A stretch of DNA of 64,000 nucleotides from Sphingomonas sp. MA1305 (lineage in GTDB: Bacteria; Pseudomonadota; Alphaproteobacteria; Sphingomonadales; Sphingomonadaceae), in NCBI RefSeq assembly GCF_016107325.1, contig NZ_RCVT01000004.1:62001-126000 (forward strand). The letters run 5' to 3'. Positions 44,605 to 55,612 of the stretch are shown one piece after another. The notes under the pieces are model-generated. The model searched no databases, was not told the DNA's origin, and saw only the letters and a program-made list of their open reading frames with translations. The position numbers and the translations under genes were made by a program. Numbering within the stretch: position 1 is the stretch's first letter; each line of letters begins with the position of its first letter.

Positions 44605-46122
44605 CTACAACCCCAATGCCAGCTTGGCGAACAGCGTACCACTGACCGGACTGCCATAGGCATCGGCGATCGCCCGCGGCCGGCCATAGACCGCCACCGT
44701 GCCGCCGAGCGCGACCCCGAACGGGCCGGCGATCGGCAGGCGATAGGCATAGCCGCCCTCCGCCTTGGTGACGCGATAGGCGATATCGTGGCGCGGGTCG
44801 GTCAGGGCGGGAAACAGCTCGTCGTTGGCGACATTCTCGATCCGGCCGAAGATCGCATGGTGGCGGTCGATCTCCCACGTCGCCTCGCCCAGCCAGGCGG
44901 TCAGCACCGGCCCGGCCGTGCCATCGGCGGGCAGGCGCCGCTTGCGCGCCCAGGCGGCGGTGACCGCCAGCCCGCCGCGCGCATAGCCGATGCTGGCGGT
45001 GGTGCGCGCTTCGTCCTCGCCGGGATGCTGCTCCTCCGGACTCTCCAGCCGGCCGTGGCTCACCTGCACGGCCCAGAACGGCGATGGCGTCCAGCTGCCG
45101 CGCACGCTCCACGAATCGAGCTTCGGCCGTTCGATGTCCCAGCGACGCTCGTCCGGCTCGCGCCCGCGGAAGGCGGAGGCCTCCAATTGCACGCGCGGCC
45201 CGGCATAGCCGGCGGTGATCACGCCATAGGTGATGTGCGTCGAATCGAACCAATGGTGGGTGATCGGCGCCATCGGCAGATAGCGGGCCGAGGCGCGGTG
45301 CATGAAGGCGCTCGGTCCCAGTGCCGGTTCGCCGACCGGCGCGGCATAGACGAAGGCGGTGGCGTCGCCGCCCATTCGCGCGTCCAGCCGGGCCGACAGC
45401 TCCATGAACAGATCGTGCGGATGCTGGCGATCGACCAGCGGCCGTCCGTCCGCCACCTCGCCGGTGGCGAACAGGTTGCGATAGCCCTGTGGCCCCATCG
45501 CCGGCTCCAGGCTGCCCATCGCCCGCAGCTGCAGGTGGAGCCTATCGCCCAGGTCGCGGTCCGCCATCAGCATCGCCATCGATCCGACGAAGGCGTCGCC
45601 GCCGCCGCGCGGGCCGCCCTGCTCGGTCGCCACGCCCCAGGCATAGCCGTGCGCCATCAGCATCCAGTCGCCGGCATGGATCATCGCGCCGCGCATCGGC
45701 CCTTCGCCCGCCGGCAGCCGCGCCGTGCCGCTGCCCATCTGATACCAGCCGCCGCCGGCGCCCATCGTCATCGTCGCCGGCGGCGCACCGGCGGGTGCCT
45801 TGGCAGAGGCGGCGACGGCTGCCGCCTGCCAGGCGGTGGGAGCGGTGAAGGCGGGCATCGTCATGGCGCCGTCGGCCATGCCCGCCTGGTCCATGCCGCC
45901 CTGGTCCATCTGCCCGTGATCCATGCCGGACATGTCACGGCCCGCTGGCGCCGGCGGTCGCCGCATGCTCGGATGGGCCTGATGGTGGGGCGGTGGGGGC
46001 GGCGTCGCCGCGTCCTTGGCCGGTGGCATTGGCATCGTCATGCCGGACATGGCGTGATCCTGCGCCGTCGCCGGCACAGTCGGGCCCGCGGCCAGGGCCG
46101 CGAGCAACAGATAACTGGTCAT
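44605..46122 (-). CDS. CopB-like outer-membrane protein with Met/His-rich N-terminus, probable copper resistance
   Basis: A 505-residue protein with a signal peptide (MTSYLLLAALAAGP..TAQ). The first 80 mature residues are rich in Met and His (HAMSGMTMPMPP, MSGMDHGQMDQGG), a copper-binding style. The rest is beta-strand-rich with aromatic/glycine girdles and ends in GTLFAKLALGL, as in an outer-membrane barrel. It resembles CopB of copper-resistance clusters, but length and barrel are not a close match and the assignment is inference. It follows the small Cys/His/Met protein at 46178-46486 by 55 bases, and the pair is probably one operon. Confidence 0.65.
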   Translation of the reverse strand: MTSYLLLAALAAGPTVPATAQDHAMSGMTMPMPPAKDAATPPPPPHHQAHPSMRRPPAPAGRDMSGMDHGQMDQGGMDQAGMADGAMTMPAFTAPTAWQAAAVAASAKAPAGAPPATMTMGAGGGWYQMGSGTARLPAGEGPMRGAMIHAGDWMLMAHGYAWGVATEQGGPRGGGDAFVGSMAMLMADRDLGDRLHLQLRAMGSLEPAMGPQGYRNLFATGEVADGRPLVDRQHPHDLFMELSARLDARMGGDATAFVYAAPVGEPALGPSAFMHRASARYLPMAPITHHWFDSTHITYGVITAGYAGPRVQLEASAFRGREPDERRWDIERPKLDSWSVRGSWTPSPFWAVQVSHGRLESPEEQHPGEDEARTTASIGYARGGLAVTAAWARKRRLPADGTAGPVLTAWLGEATWEIDRHHAIFGRIENVANDELFPALTDPRHDIAYRVTKAEGGYAYRLPIAGPFGVALGGTVAVYGRPRAIADAYGSPVSGTLFAKLALGL

Positions 46123-46177
46123 CGAATCTCTCTTCGCGCGTTCGAACGGGGAAGCAGGGGCGTCGACCCCTGCGTTC

Positions 46178-46486
46178 TCAGGCGATGCGCGGCGGCGGTA
46201 GCGCCGGCGGAGCGGCGCGGCCGAGATCGAGCGGGCGGATCGTGGCGGCTAGCAGCGGCTGCGGCGCCGGCACCGGCGCGACGATCGGCGCCCGCCACCA
46301 ATCGCTCGGCGGGATGCAGCCGATACAGCCATGGACCGCCACCGCCTCCTGCCGCGGCGCCGGGTGCGACATCGGCATCGCATGCGCCGCCGCCCCCGGC
46401 GCCATCGTGTCGTGACAGGCCGCGGTCGCCGCATTCGGCAGCGTGAAAGCGGCCAGCAGGAGCGCGAGGATCAGGCGGATCAGCAC
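46178..46486 (-). CDS. Small secreted Cys/His/Met-containing protein, putative metal-binding
   Basis: About 102 residues starting at GTG 46486, with a signal peptide (VLIRLILALLLAAF). Mature residues include CHDTMAPG, HAMPMSHPAP and HGCIGCIPPSDWW, i.e. His and Met beside a CxxC pair. It has the general look of the DUF2946-type small proteins found in copper clusters. It lies directly upstream of the CopB-like gene. Function is inferred, not shown. Confidence 0.62.
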   Translation of the reverse strand: MLIRLILALLLAAFTLPNAATAACHDTMAPGAAAHAMPMSHPAPRQEAVAVHGCIGCIPPSDWWRAPIVAPVPAPQPLLAATIRPLDLGRAAPPALPPPRIA

Positions 46487-46646
46487 GGGCGGACGGTAGC
46501 CCAGATCGCGCTCCCCGTCACGCGGCGGGATATATTGCCGGATCGCGGGCAGGGCGGTGATCCCGCCGATCGCACGGCGGACGATTGGCCGTATCGCTGC
46601 GACGCCGCTGGTCAGGTCAGGCGGCCCGCGCCGGCCGATCGGGATG

Positions 46647-46970
46647 TCAGCGCGCCGTCGTCCAGCGGATCGCATCGAGATCGTAGGTGCCCGCGACCGG
46701 CTGGCCGGCATGACGGGCCGGGGCGAAGCGGACGTTGCGATGCGCCCATTCGCAGGTCGCGCGATCGACCGTCGCGACGCCGCTCGTTTTCACGATGCGA
46801 CAGCCGATGATGCGGCCCATCGGATCGATCGCCAGCGACGCCGACACCGGGCCGGCATCGCGGGGCCCATCCGCCGGATAGGCGCTGGCGGGGAACCAGG
46901 TCGCCGGGTCGGACAGGGGGGCGGGGGCGGTGTCGGTGCCTTGGGCGGCAAGCGCGAGCAGAATCAGCAT
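46647..46970 (-). CDS. TonB-C-domain-like periplasmic protein
   Basis: A 107-residue protein with a hydrophobic start (MLILLALAA) and a region like the TonB C-terminal domain: ASLAIDPMGRIIGCRIVKTSGVATVDRATCEWAHRNVRFAPA. Two cysteines in this stretch could pair. It is 39 bases after ychF on the same strand. The role is unknown. Confidence 0.72.
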   Translation of the reverse strand: MLILLALAAQGTDTAPAPLSDPATWFPASAYPADGPRDAGPVSASLAIDPMGRIIGCRIVKTSGVATVDRATCEWAHRNVRFAPARHAGQPVAGTYDLDAIRWTTAR

Positions 46971-47009
46971 GGCCTCATGCTATCCCGTCCCGCCGCCGCC
47001 GTCACCGCC

Positions 47010-48110
47010 TCACACGTTGAAGCGGAACAGCATCACGTCGCCGTCATGGACGACGTAGTCCTTGCCTTCCTGGCGGAGCTTGCCGGCGTCGCGCGCGCCG
47101 GCTTCGCCGTTGAACTTGACGTAGTCGTCATAGGCGATCGTCTCGGCCCGGATGAAGCCGCGCTCGAAGTCGGTGTGGATTTCGCCGGCCGCCTGCGGCG
47201 CCTTGGCGCCGGCATGGACGGTCCAGGCGCGCGCCTCCTTCGGCCCGACGGTGAAGAAGGTGAGCAGGTGGAGCAGCTTGTAGCCGGCGCGGATGACGCG
47301 GCCGAGGCCGGTCTCGGTCAGGCCCAATTCGTTCAGGAACTCGCCGCGATCCTCCGCCGCCATGGTCGCGATATCGGCCTCGATCGCCGCGGAGACGACC
47401 ACCGCCTCCGCGCCTTCGGCCGCCGCCTTCTCGAACACGCGCGCCGAATGGGCGTTGCCGGTGGCGGCATTCGCTTCCTCGACGTTGCAGACGTAGAGCA
47501 CGGGCTTGGCGGTGATCAGCTGCGCCTGGGCGAAGACGCGCTCTTCCTCGGCATCCTTGGGCTGGGTCAGCCGCGCCGGCTTGCCCTCGCGCAACAGCTC
47601 GAGCGCCTGGCCGAGCACCGCGGCGCCGATCTTCGCCTCCTTGTCGCCCTGCTGCCCCTTCTTGATCAGGGCGGGGACGCGCTTTTCCAGGCTTTCCAGG
47701 TCGGACAGCATCAGCTCGGTCTCGACCGTCTCGGCATCGGCGATCGGATCGACCTTGCCCTCCACGTGCGTCACGTCGCCATCCTCGAAACAGCGCAGCA
47801 CGTGGACGATCGCGTCGACCTCGCGGATGTTGCCGAGGAACTGGTTGCCCAGGCCCTCGCCCTTCGACGCGCCGCGGACCAGCCCGGCGATGTCGACGAA
47901 GGCGAGCTGCGTCTCGATGATCTTGGCCGATCCGGCGATCCGCGCCAGCTCGTACAGCCGCGGGTCGGGCACCGCGACGTTGCCGACGTTGGGCTCGATC
48001 GTGCAGAACGGATAGTTCGCCGCCTGCGCCGCGGCCGTTTCGGTCAGCGCGTTGAAGAGGGTGGACTTGCCGACGTTGGGCAGGCCCACGATGCCGCAGC
48101 GGAAACCCAT
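47010..48110 (-). CDS. ychF: Redox-regulated ATPase YchF
   Basis: A 366-residue Obg-like GTPase family protein that prefers ATP. G1 is GLPNVGKST; the NKxD site is replaced by NVEE, the YchF hallmark. DIAGLVRGASKGEGLGNQFL and the C-terminal TGS domain ending in GDVMLFRFNV are typical. It is followed by the TonB-C-like gene. Confidence 0.97.
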   Translation of the reverse strand: MGFRCGIVGLPNVGKSTLFNALTETAAAQAANYPFCTIEPNVGNVAVPDPRLYELARIAGSAKIIETQLAFVDIAGLVRGASKGEGLGNQFLGNIREVDAIVHVLRCFEDGDVTHVEGKVDPIADAETVETELMLSDLESLEKRVPALIKKGQQGDKEAKIGAAVLGQALELLREGKPARLTQPKDAEEERVFAQAQLITAKPVLYVCNVEEANAATGNAHSARVFEKAAAEGAEAVVVSAAIEADIATMAAEDRGEFLNELGLTETGLGRVIRAGYKLLHLLTFFTVGPKEARAWTVHAGAKAPQAAGEIHTDFERGFIRAETIAYDDYVKFNGEAGARDAGKLRQEGKDYVVHDGDVMLFRFNV

Positions 48111-48341
48111 GGATGGAGCTCTGATCTGATAGAAGGGAAGGCGGCGGCCTTAGCGTCCTCCCTCATCCTTGGCCAGCATTTCCCGGATGCAACATGTCGG
48201 CGACGTTTCGAAACGGTTCGTCGCATCTTATCCTTGCCGCAATTGTGCCTTGATCGCCGCCGCGCCGTCTGATGATATGCAGCACAATGCTCCTCGTGGG
48301 GACGAGGAGCGGGGAATTCAACGCTGTGGCTGGGAGAGCAC

Positions 48342-48977
48342 ATGCGGCGCTTGGGGTGGATCGCGGGGCTGATCGTTGGGGGCACGGCCGGGGCGGCCGG
48401 GGCGCAGGTCGCGCCGACGACGGCATCGACGCCGCTGCCCACCATCCTGCCGGCGCCTGCGCCCGCAGCGCGCGGCGCGCTCAATCTGTCGCTGGTGCCC
48501 AATGCGGTGGGCGGCCGGGTCGAACGCAACGCCCGCCTCAGCCGCACGCTGTCGATGCGCGTCACCGTCGAGAATAGCGGCGGCAGCGCGCGCGACCGGG
48601 TCCACTCGCGGATCACCGGTCAGATGGTCGACTTCTTCCCCGCCGGCGATCACGGCTTTCACCTGTCGGCCGGCACGCGCGTGTTCAATCCGCGCGCGCT
48701 CGGCCCGTCCGACGTGGCGATGCGCGGCCTGCTGCCCAGCCAGCGCCGGCTCAACCTGCCGGGGATGAAGACCAGCATGCGTCGCGCGCCCGCGGTGACG
48801 ATGGGCTATACCGACCGGATCGACACCGACACCAGCGTCGGGGTCGAGGTCGGGGCGATGCAGGGCCGCGCCTATAACGACGTCGCCAATGTCGCGCGCC
48901 AGACCCGCGCCGACCGCAACCAGATCGGCAGCCCGATCAATCCGATGGTCAATCTGGTGATCGGCCACCGCTTCTGA
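48342..48977 (+). CDS. Small exported protein of unknown function, barrel-like
   Basis: A 211-residue protein with an N-terminal signal (MRRLGWIAGLIVGG..AQV). The mature part is rich in alternating polar/hydrophobic residues and ends in VNLVIGHRF, an aromatic C-terminus common in small outer-membrane proteins. No domain recognised. It follows a 231-base gap with no clear promoter, divergent from ychF. Confidence 0.7.
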   Translation: MRRLGWIAGLIVGGTAGAAGAQVAPTTASTPLPTILPAPAPAARGALNLSLVPNAVGGRVERNARLSRTLSMRVTVENSGGSARDRVHSRITGQMVDFFPAGDHGFHLSAGTRVFNPRALGPSDVAMRGLLPSQRRLNLPGMKTSMRRAPAVTMGYTDRIDTDTSVGVEVGAMQGRAYNDVANVARQTRADRNQIGSPINPMVNLVIGHRF

Positions 48978-49067
48978 TCGCCGCCGCCGCTGTCGTCGTC
49001 GTCGCCATCGGCGGCAGGGTCGGATGACCATTTGCCGATGTCGGCGGCTGGGCTAACCGCTGTCGCG

Positions 49068-49700
49068 ATGCTGACGCCGACCGCCCTGCTGCTGCCCGCC
49101 TTCGCGCCCTGGTTCGACATCGCCGGCCTCGGCGTGTTCGCCGCCTCGGGCGCGCTCGCCGCGGCGAAGCGGGGGCAGACCGCGGTGACGCTCGCCTTCT
49201 TCGGCCTGATCACCGGCGTCGGCGGCGGGACGGTGCGCGACCTGTTGATCGGCGCACCGGTCTTCTGGGTCCACGATGCCCGCGTGCCGACGGTATGCCT
49301 GGCGGTATCCGCGCTGATCTGGGTGACGCCGGAACGCTGGTGGCGCGACGACGCGCTCGCCTGGTTCGACGCGATCGGCCTCGCCGCCTATGCCGTCTAC
49401 GGCGCCGCCAAGGCCCTGGGCTATGGCATCCCGCCGGTGCCTGCGGCGGTGATGGGCGTGGTCACCGCCTGCGTCGGCGGCATCATCCGCGACGTGCTGG
49501 CAGGCGAGCCGTCGATCCTGATGCGGCCGGAGCTCTATGTCACCGCCGCCGCGCTGGCCTCGGCGAGCTATGTCCTGCTCGATCTGCTCGGCGTGCCGCG
49601 CGCGGTCGCTGCGGGCATCGCCGCGGCGGCGGGCTTCGCGTTGCGCGCCGCGGCGATCCACTGGCATCTCGGCCTGCCGGCCTATCGCGGCCGGCGCTAG
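49068..49700 (+). CDS. TRIC/UPF0126-family cation channel protein
   Basis: About 210 residues with seven hydrophobic segments. The two inverted repeats show FDIAGLGVFAASGALAA, FFGLITGVGGGTVRDLLIG and FDAIGLAAYAVYGAAKA with VVTACVGGIIRDVLAGE. The GGG-x-x-RD motif repeated twice is the TRIC signature. The start may instead be the ATG at 49038; both are in frame. Confidence 0.9.
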   Translation: MLTPTALLLPAFAPWFDIAGLGVFAASGALAAAKRGQTAVTLAFFGLITGVGGGTVRDLLIGAPVFWVHDARVPTVCLAVSALIWVTPERWWRDDALAWFDAIGLAAYAVYGAAKALGYGIPPVPAAVMGVVTACVGGIIRDVLAGEPSILMRPELYVTAAALASASYVLLDLLGVPRAVAAGIAAAAGFALRAAAIHWHLGLPAYRGRR

Positions 49701-49714
49701 CCGCCCGGCGAGGA

Positions 49715-50026
49715 TCAGGCCGGGACGGCGGCGACGGTGCGCACGCCGACGATCTGCGCCACCCGGTCGCGCAGCCGCTGCGGCGAGGTGTCGCTGTCGG
49801 CGACGACGACGCTGAACCGGAAGGAGGCGCTGGCGCGGCGCACGCTGATCTCGGTCGGCACGCCGCCGGTGACCAGCACGGCGTCAAGCACGCGCATCAG
49901 CCCGCTGGGGCAGGCGGAGGTGACGCCGACCAGCGTCAGCCGCGGGCGGGGGGCGGGGGACGGCGCGGCGGGGGACTGTACGGCGACGAACGGCGACGCG
50001 GCACGCATCGGCATGGGAACGGTCAT
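49715..50026 (-). CDS. Small ACT-domain-like protein
   Basis: A 103-residue protein whose last 75 residues look like a small beta-alpha-beta-beta-alpha-beta domain: LTLVGVTSACPSGLMRVLDAV, then TEISVRRASASFRFSVVVA and a second helix. This resembles regulatory ACT domains such as those of acetolactate synthase small subunits, but no ilvB-type gene is near. Base use fits coding. The call rests on fold impression only. Confidence 0.5.
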   Translation of the reverse strand: MTVPMPMRAASPFVAVQSPAAPSPAPRPRLTLVGVTSACPSGLMRVLDAVLVTGGVPTEISVRRASASFRFSVVVADSDTSPQRLRDRVAQIVGVRTVAAVPA

Positions 50027-50316
50027 GATCGAAAGACTTTCGGCGCGAGGATGAGGGCCCCGTCCGAAGGCCGCGCAAACGCGCGCGGCGAAGAACCGGC
50101 GAGGCGTTACGGCTGGCGGCGACGCGCAGACACGGCGACACCGCCGGCGCTAAGTCGCCGCCCGGTAATTCGCAGGATCATGGCCGAAGTCATGCGCGCT
50201 CTGTGCCGCGTGGCGCCGCCGGATGCAAGGGGCCAAATCGGATCGATCGCGCGATCGATGATGACGACGGTCTGCCGGCTCCCCGCGTGGTTGAGCCGCG
50301 CCAGAACCGTCGCCAT

Positions 50317-50889
50317 TTACCCCCTGACCACGCCGATCTCGGCGAACGGCCTTGGCTCGCGCGGCGGCACCGACGGTTCGGTCAGTTCGTGCTGCCAATA
50401 GCCGACGTCGATCCATTGGCCGTGCTTGTAGCCGATCTCCCGGAACACGCCGGCGCGGCGGAAGCCGACCGCCTCGTGCAGGGCGATCGAGCGCTCGTTG
50501 GGCAAGGCGATCCGGCCGATCGCCTGGGTGAAGCCCTGTTCGCGCAGCGTTGCGATCAATCCGCCGTAGAGCAGCCGGCCGATCCCCTGCCGCTGCGCGA
50601 CATCGGCCATGTAGATCGTCGTCTCCACCACCCAGCGATAGGCGCGGCGCTGCGAGAATTCGGCGGCATAGGCATAGCCGAGCACGCCCGCTTCCGCCGC
50701 GTCGCCGGGATTGGTCATCACCGCGACGATCCAGGGATAGAGGCCGTGCGACGCCGCCATCCGGCTGCGCATCGCGCGGGCATCGGGCGCCTCCTCCTCG
50801 AACGACACGGTGCCGGCGAGCACGTGCGGCGCATAGATGGCCGCGATCGCGCCGGCATCCTCCGGCGTCGCGGCGCGCAGCGCGATCAC
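50317..50889 (-). CDS. GNAT-family N-acetyltransferase, phosphinothricin-acetyltransferase-like
   Basis: A 190-residue acetyltransferase. ALRAATPEDAGAIAAIYAPHV, TVSFEEEAPDARAMRSRM, the acetyl-CoA site in VAQRQGIGRLLY and the late NERSIALHEAVGFRRAGV follow the pattern of phosphinothricin-type GNATs. The GTG start at 50889 overlaps the sppA stop (GTGA). Substrate unknown. Confidence 0.9.
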   Translation of the reverse strand: MIALRAATPEDAGAIAAIYAPHVLAGTVSFEEEAPDARAMRSRMAASHGLYPWIVAVMTNPGDAAEAGVLGYAYAAEFSQRRAYRWVVETTIYMADVAQRQGIGRLLYGGLIATLREQGFTQAIGRIALPNERSIALHEAVGFRRAGVFREIGYKHGQWIDVGYWQHELTEPSVPPREPRPFAEIGVVRG

Positions 50890-52778
50890 CAGCCGGCGAT
50901 CCCGAACTTCGCCATGACGAGGCCGGCCAGCGTCGCATCGTCGCGGCCGGGGGCGACCGGCGCCAGCCCGCCGCATTCCAGGCAGCGCGCCTGTACCGAA
51001 CCGCCGGTCGCCAGCCGGCGCGCATCGCCGAGCGCGCGGGCGAAGGTGGCGCGGCGTTCGCTCGCGACGCGGGCGAACACGTCGCCGCCCGCCTGGCTGT
51101 CCTCATCGTCGCCGGTGTTGAGCGACGCGGCGAGCGTCGCGGCGAAGCCCGGCTGCTTTTCCAGATATTCGGCATGGACCTTGGTCGGGTCGAGCTTGGC
51201 GCGGCGCGCCGCCTCCGCCACCGCGTCGTTCAGCGTGCCGAACCGGTCGACCAGGTTGATCTGCCGCGCCGTGCCGCCGTCCCACACCCGGCCCTGCGCG
51301 ATCGTGTCGACGCGCTCGGGCGTCATGTGGCGCGACTGGGCGACGCGGGCGAGGAAGTTGCGATAGCCGTTCTCGATCCCCGACTGCAGGATCGTGTCGA
51401 GCACCGGGTTGAAGCCGCCGGTCACGTCCGGCTGGCCGGAGAGGGCGGTGGTCTTCACCCCGTCGGTGGTGATGCCGATCTTGGCGAGGCTCGCCTCGAA
51501 ACTGGGGATGATGCCGAAGATGCCGATCGAGCCGGTGATCGTCGACGGTTCGGCGAAGATCACGTCGCCCGGCGTCGACACCCAATAGCCGCCAGAGGCG
51601 GCCAGCCCGCCCATCGACACGACGACCGGCAGCCCCTTCTTCTTCGCCTCGAGGATCGCGAGCCGGATCCGCTCGGAGGCGAGCACCGATCCGCCCGGCG
51701 AATCGACGCGCACCACCAGCGCCTTCAGATCCTTCTTGGCGAGGCCGTTGAGGATCGCCTTGGCGATCGTGTCGCCATGGGCGCTGCCCGGGCCGCCCTC
51801 GCCATCGACGATGTCGCCGGCGATGGTGACGACGCCGATCGCGTCGCCGGTCTTCGCCAGCGGATGCGCGTCGACCCAGCTGTCGTAGCGGATCGTGTTG
51901 AACGCGCCGAGCGGCCGCTTGGCATCGACCCCGGCGATCTGCGCGATGCGCTGGCCGAAGGCGACGCGGTCGCCCAGTTTGTCGACGATGCCGGCGTTCA
52001 GGTTCGCCTTGGCGATGTCGCCGCCGGCCGCGACGATCAGCTGATCGGGCTGGCTCAGGAAGGCGTGGATGTTCGCCTTCGGCCGTGCCTTGGCGATCGC
52101 CTCCTGCCACTGGCCGAACAGCGATCCGTACAGCGCCTGGCTCGCCGCCTTGGCCTCCGGGCTCTGGTCGGTGCGGGTATAGGGTTCGACGAAGCTCTTG
52201 AACTTGCCGACCCGGTAAACGTGGACGTTGACGCCGAGCTTGTCGATCAGACCCTTATAGTAGAGCGCGTTGCCGCCGGGCCCGGTGAAGATCGTGCCGC
52301 CGAGCGGATTGACCCAGACCTCGCTGGCATTGGCGGCCAGCCGGTAGCCGGCATCGGTATAGGCGGTGGCATAAGCGAGGACCGGCTTGCCGCCGCTGCG
52401 GAAGCGACGGATCGCGTCGGCCACCTCGTTGAGCGAGGCGGGATAGCCGCCGCCGAACCGGTCGAGATCGAGCACCAGCGCCTTGACGCGATCGTCGTCG
52501 CGCGCCGCATCGATGCTGCGCACCACGTCGCGCAGCCGATATTGGTGCGGCACGTTCTCGCCGCCGCCCGACAGCAGGGCGGTGACGCTCGGCGTCTCGG
52601 GCTGCTCGACGATCGGCCCGTCGAGATCGAGCACCAGTGCGCCGGCACGGATCGGCTTCGACCCCGGGCGGGCGTTGAGCGCCGCGAACACCAGGCCGAA
52701 GAACAGCAGCATCGCGACCAGGACCAACCCGTCCTTGATCGCCACCAGCAGCTTCCAGGCACCCCGAACCAGCTTCAC
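50886..52778 (-). CDS. sppA: Signal peptide peptidase SppA (67K type)
   Basis: A 630-residue membrane protease degrading cleaved signal peptides. One N-terminal transmembrane segment (about 12-33) anchors two tandem S49 domains. The general base lysine lies in RVGKFKSFVEPY and the nucleophilic serine in GGLAASGGYW, on different halves as in E. coli SppA. The GTG at 52778 is chosen because GAGGAG precedes it by six bases. Confidence 0.95.
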   Translation of the reverse strand: MKLVRGAWKLLVAIKDGLVLVAMLLFFGLVFAALNARPGSKPIRAGALVLDLDGPIVEQPETPSVTALLSGGGENVPHQYRLRDVVRSIDAARDDDRVKALVLDLDRFGGGYPASLNEVADAIRRFRSGGKPVLAYATAYTDAGYRLAANASEVWVNPLGGTIFTGPGGNALYYKGLIDKLGVNVHVYRVGKFKSFVEPYTRTDQSPEAKAASQALYGSLFGQWQEAIAKARPKANIHAFLSQPDQLIVAAGGDIAKANLNAGIVDKLGDRVAFGQRIAQIAGVDAKRPLGAFNTIRYDSWVDAHPLAKTGDAIGVVTIAGDIVDGEGGPGSAHGDTIAKAILNGLAKKDLKALVVRVDSPGGSVLASERIRLAILEAKKKGLPVVVSMGGLAASGGYWVSTPGDVIFAEPSTITGSIGIFGIIPSFEASLAKIGITTDGVKTTALSGQPDVTGGFNPVLDTILQSGIENGYRNFLARVAQSRHMTPERVDTIAQGRVWDGGTARQINLVDRFGTLNDAVAEAARRAKLDPTKVHAEYLEKQPGFAATLAASLNTGDDEDSQAGGDVFARVASERRATFARALGDARRLATGGSVQARCLECGGLAPVAPGRDDATLAGLVMAKFGIAGW

Positions 52779-52890
52779 ACCTTGCTCCTCGCTCTCGTGA
52801 CGACCAGAGCTAGAGCAGAGCCGGGCCGGAGGCAATCGCCCGTATTATCGGCGCAATACAGAACGATGCTTCCTCGCCGGTGGAAGGGCC

Positions 52891-53073
52891 TTACCCCTTG
52901 CTCGGCTTCTCCGCCGCATAGGACATGGCCGCGGCGGTACCGGTTGCCGGCTTGATCTGCCACCAGCCCGGGCGATCGATCGCCACCAGAAACGCCAGGG
53001 CGAGCAGCCCGAAGGCGAGGACCAGGGCCGACGTCCAGTTCGGCTGATAACGCTTTTTGTCGTCGCGATGCAT
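52891..53073 (-). CDS. Small single-pass membrane protein
   Basis: A 60-residue protein with a basic start (MHRDDKKRYQ), one hydrophobic segment (SALVLAFGLLALAFLVAI) and a polar tail. No family is recognised. It is divergent from groESL and upstream of nothing obvious. Confidence 0.6.
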   Translation of the reverse strand: MHRDDKKRYQPNWTSALVLAFGLLALAFLVAIDRPGWWQIKPATGTAAAMSYAAEKPSKG

Positions 53074-53236
53074 CGGTCGTTCCCGGATCGTTGGAAAGGA
53101 GACCATCAGATAGGCGACCCGTCCGAACGCTCCATGCACCGGACGTGACATATGTTTGCTGCGGCGCATCATGCGGCGGGACGCCCTTGATCGGCGCCCG
53201 GTCGTGGCGTGGCGAAAAAAGCCGGCCGCGACTCTC

Positions 53237-53265
53237 TTGACGGGTCCGGCCTCGCGGCACATATC
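53237..53265 (+). promoter_or_regulatory. Sigma70-like promoter of groESL
   Basis: TTGACG at 53237-53242 and CATATC at 53260-53265 are separated by 17 bases. The start site would fall near the CIRCE element, the common layout for repression. Confidence 0.65.
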
Positions 53266-53272
53266 CGCCGCG

Positions 53273-53299
53273 TTGGCACTCTCCCCGCGGGAGTGCCAG
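53273..53299. promoter_or_regulatory. CIRCE operator (HrcA site) upstream of groES
   Basis: TTGGCACTC-N9-GAGTGCCAG is a perfect inverted repeat except for the outer base pair and matches the CIRCE consensus TTAGCACTC-N9-GAGTGCTAA at 16 of 18 positions by eye. It lies 39 bases upstream of groES. Confidence 0.92.
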
Positions 53300-53337
53300 A
53301 AATCTGTAACACTTTAGAACCGAAGAGGGACTTCGCA

Positions 53338-53625
53338 ATGAACTTCCGTCCGTTGCACGATCGCGTTCTCGTCCGCCGCGTCGAGGCCGAGGAGAAGACC
53401 GCCGGTGGGATCATCATCCCCGATACCGCCAAGGAAAAGCCGCAGGAGGGCGAGGTCGTCGCCGCCGGTACCGGCATCAAGGCCGAAGACGGCAAGGTCA
53501 CGCCGCTCGACGTCAAGGCGGGCGATCGCATCCTGTTCGGCAAGTGGTCGGGCACCGAAGTCAAGGTCGACGGCGAAGACCTGCTGATCATGAAGGAATC
53601 CGACATCCTCGGGATCGTCGGCTAA
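53338..53625 (+). CDS. groES: Co-chaperonin GroES
   Basis: A 95-residue ring co-chaperonin capping Gro[18 protein letters not shown], the mobile loop [12 protein letters not shown] and the C-terminal DILGIVG are typical. Promoter and CIRCE precede it. Confidence 0.98.
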   Translation: MNFRPLHDRVLVRRVEAEEKTAGGIIIPDTAKEKPQEGEVVAAGTGIKAEDGKVTPLDVKAGDRILFGKWSGTEVKVDGEDLLIMKESDILGIVG

Positions 53626-53696
53626 CTTCGAACCTCCGCACACCCCCGCGCGCCGCCCGTGCGGGAGTGAGACTTTTGAGACTTTCCACATTTTGA

Positions 53697-55346
<1,650 letters not shown>

Positions 55347-55480
55347 TTTCGGACCGGGGCAGCGAGAGCTGCCCCGGACACGACATCAGATCGGCCGGCG
55401 TGCTGGCGGCGAGGCCGCCAGACACGTCCGACGTCCCGGCAGCGGCTTCGCCGCTGCCCTGCCAAGGCGAAACGAAAAGG

Positions 55481-55511
55481 AGTCGGCGGAGCGATCCGCC
55501 GGCTCTTTTTT
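55481..55511 (+). terminator. Intrinsic terminator of groESL
   Basis: A 10-bp stem (AGTCGGCGGA, GCGA loop, complement with G-U) ends at 55504, followed by C and TTTTTT. Two more hairpins without T-runs precede it, near 55405 and 55438-55458 (the latter with a TTCG loop). Confidence 0.85.
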
Positions 55512-55612
55512 GCGTCTGCGGGCTCGATCGAGCGTCGTGCAGGGTCCCGACGCGCGCCATCTCGTCATCCCGCGGCGGCAACCCGCGTCGTCGCCGCTCG
55601 TTACCGCCGGCG

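Noticed and set aside
50107..50316. Small open frame starting directly after the GNAT stop on the minus strand
   Set aside because: No family, mixed composition and no ribosome binding site; kept only as a possibility.
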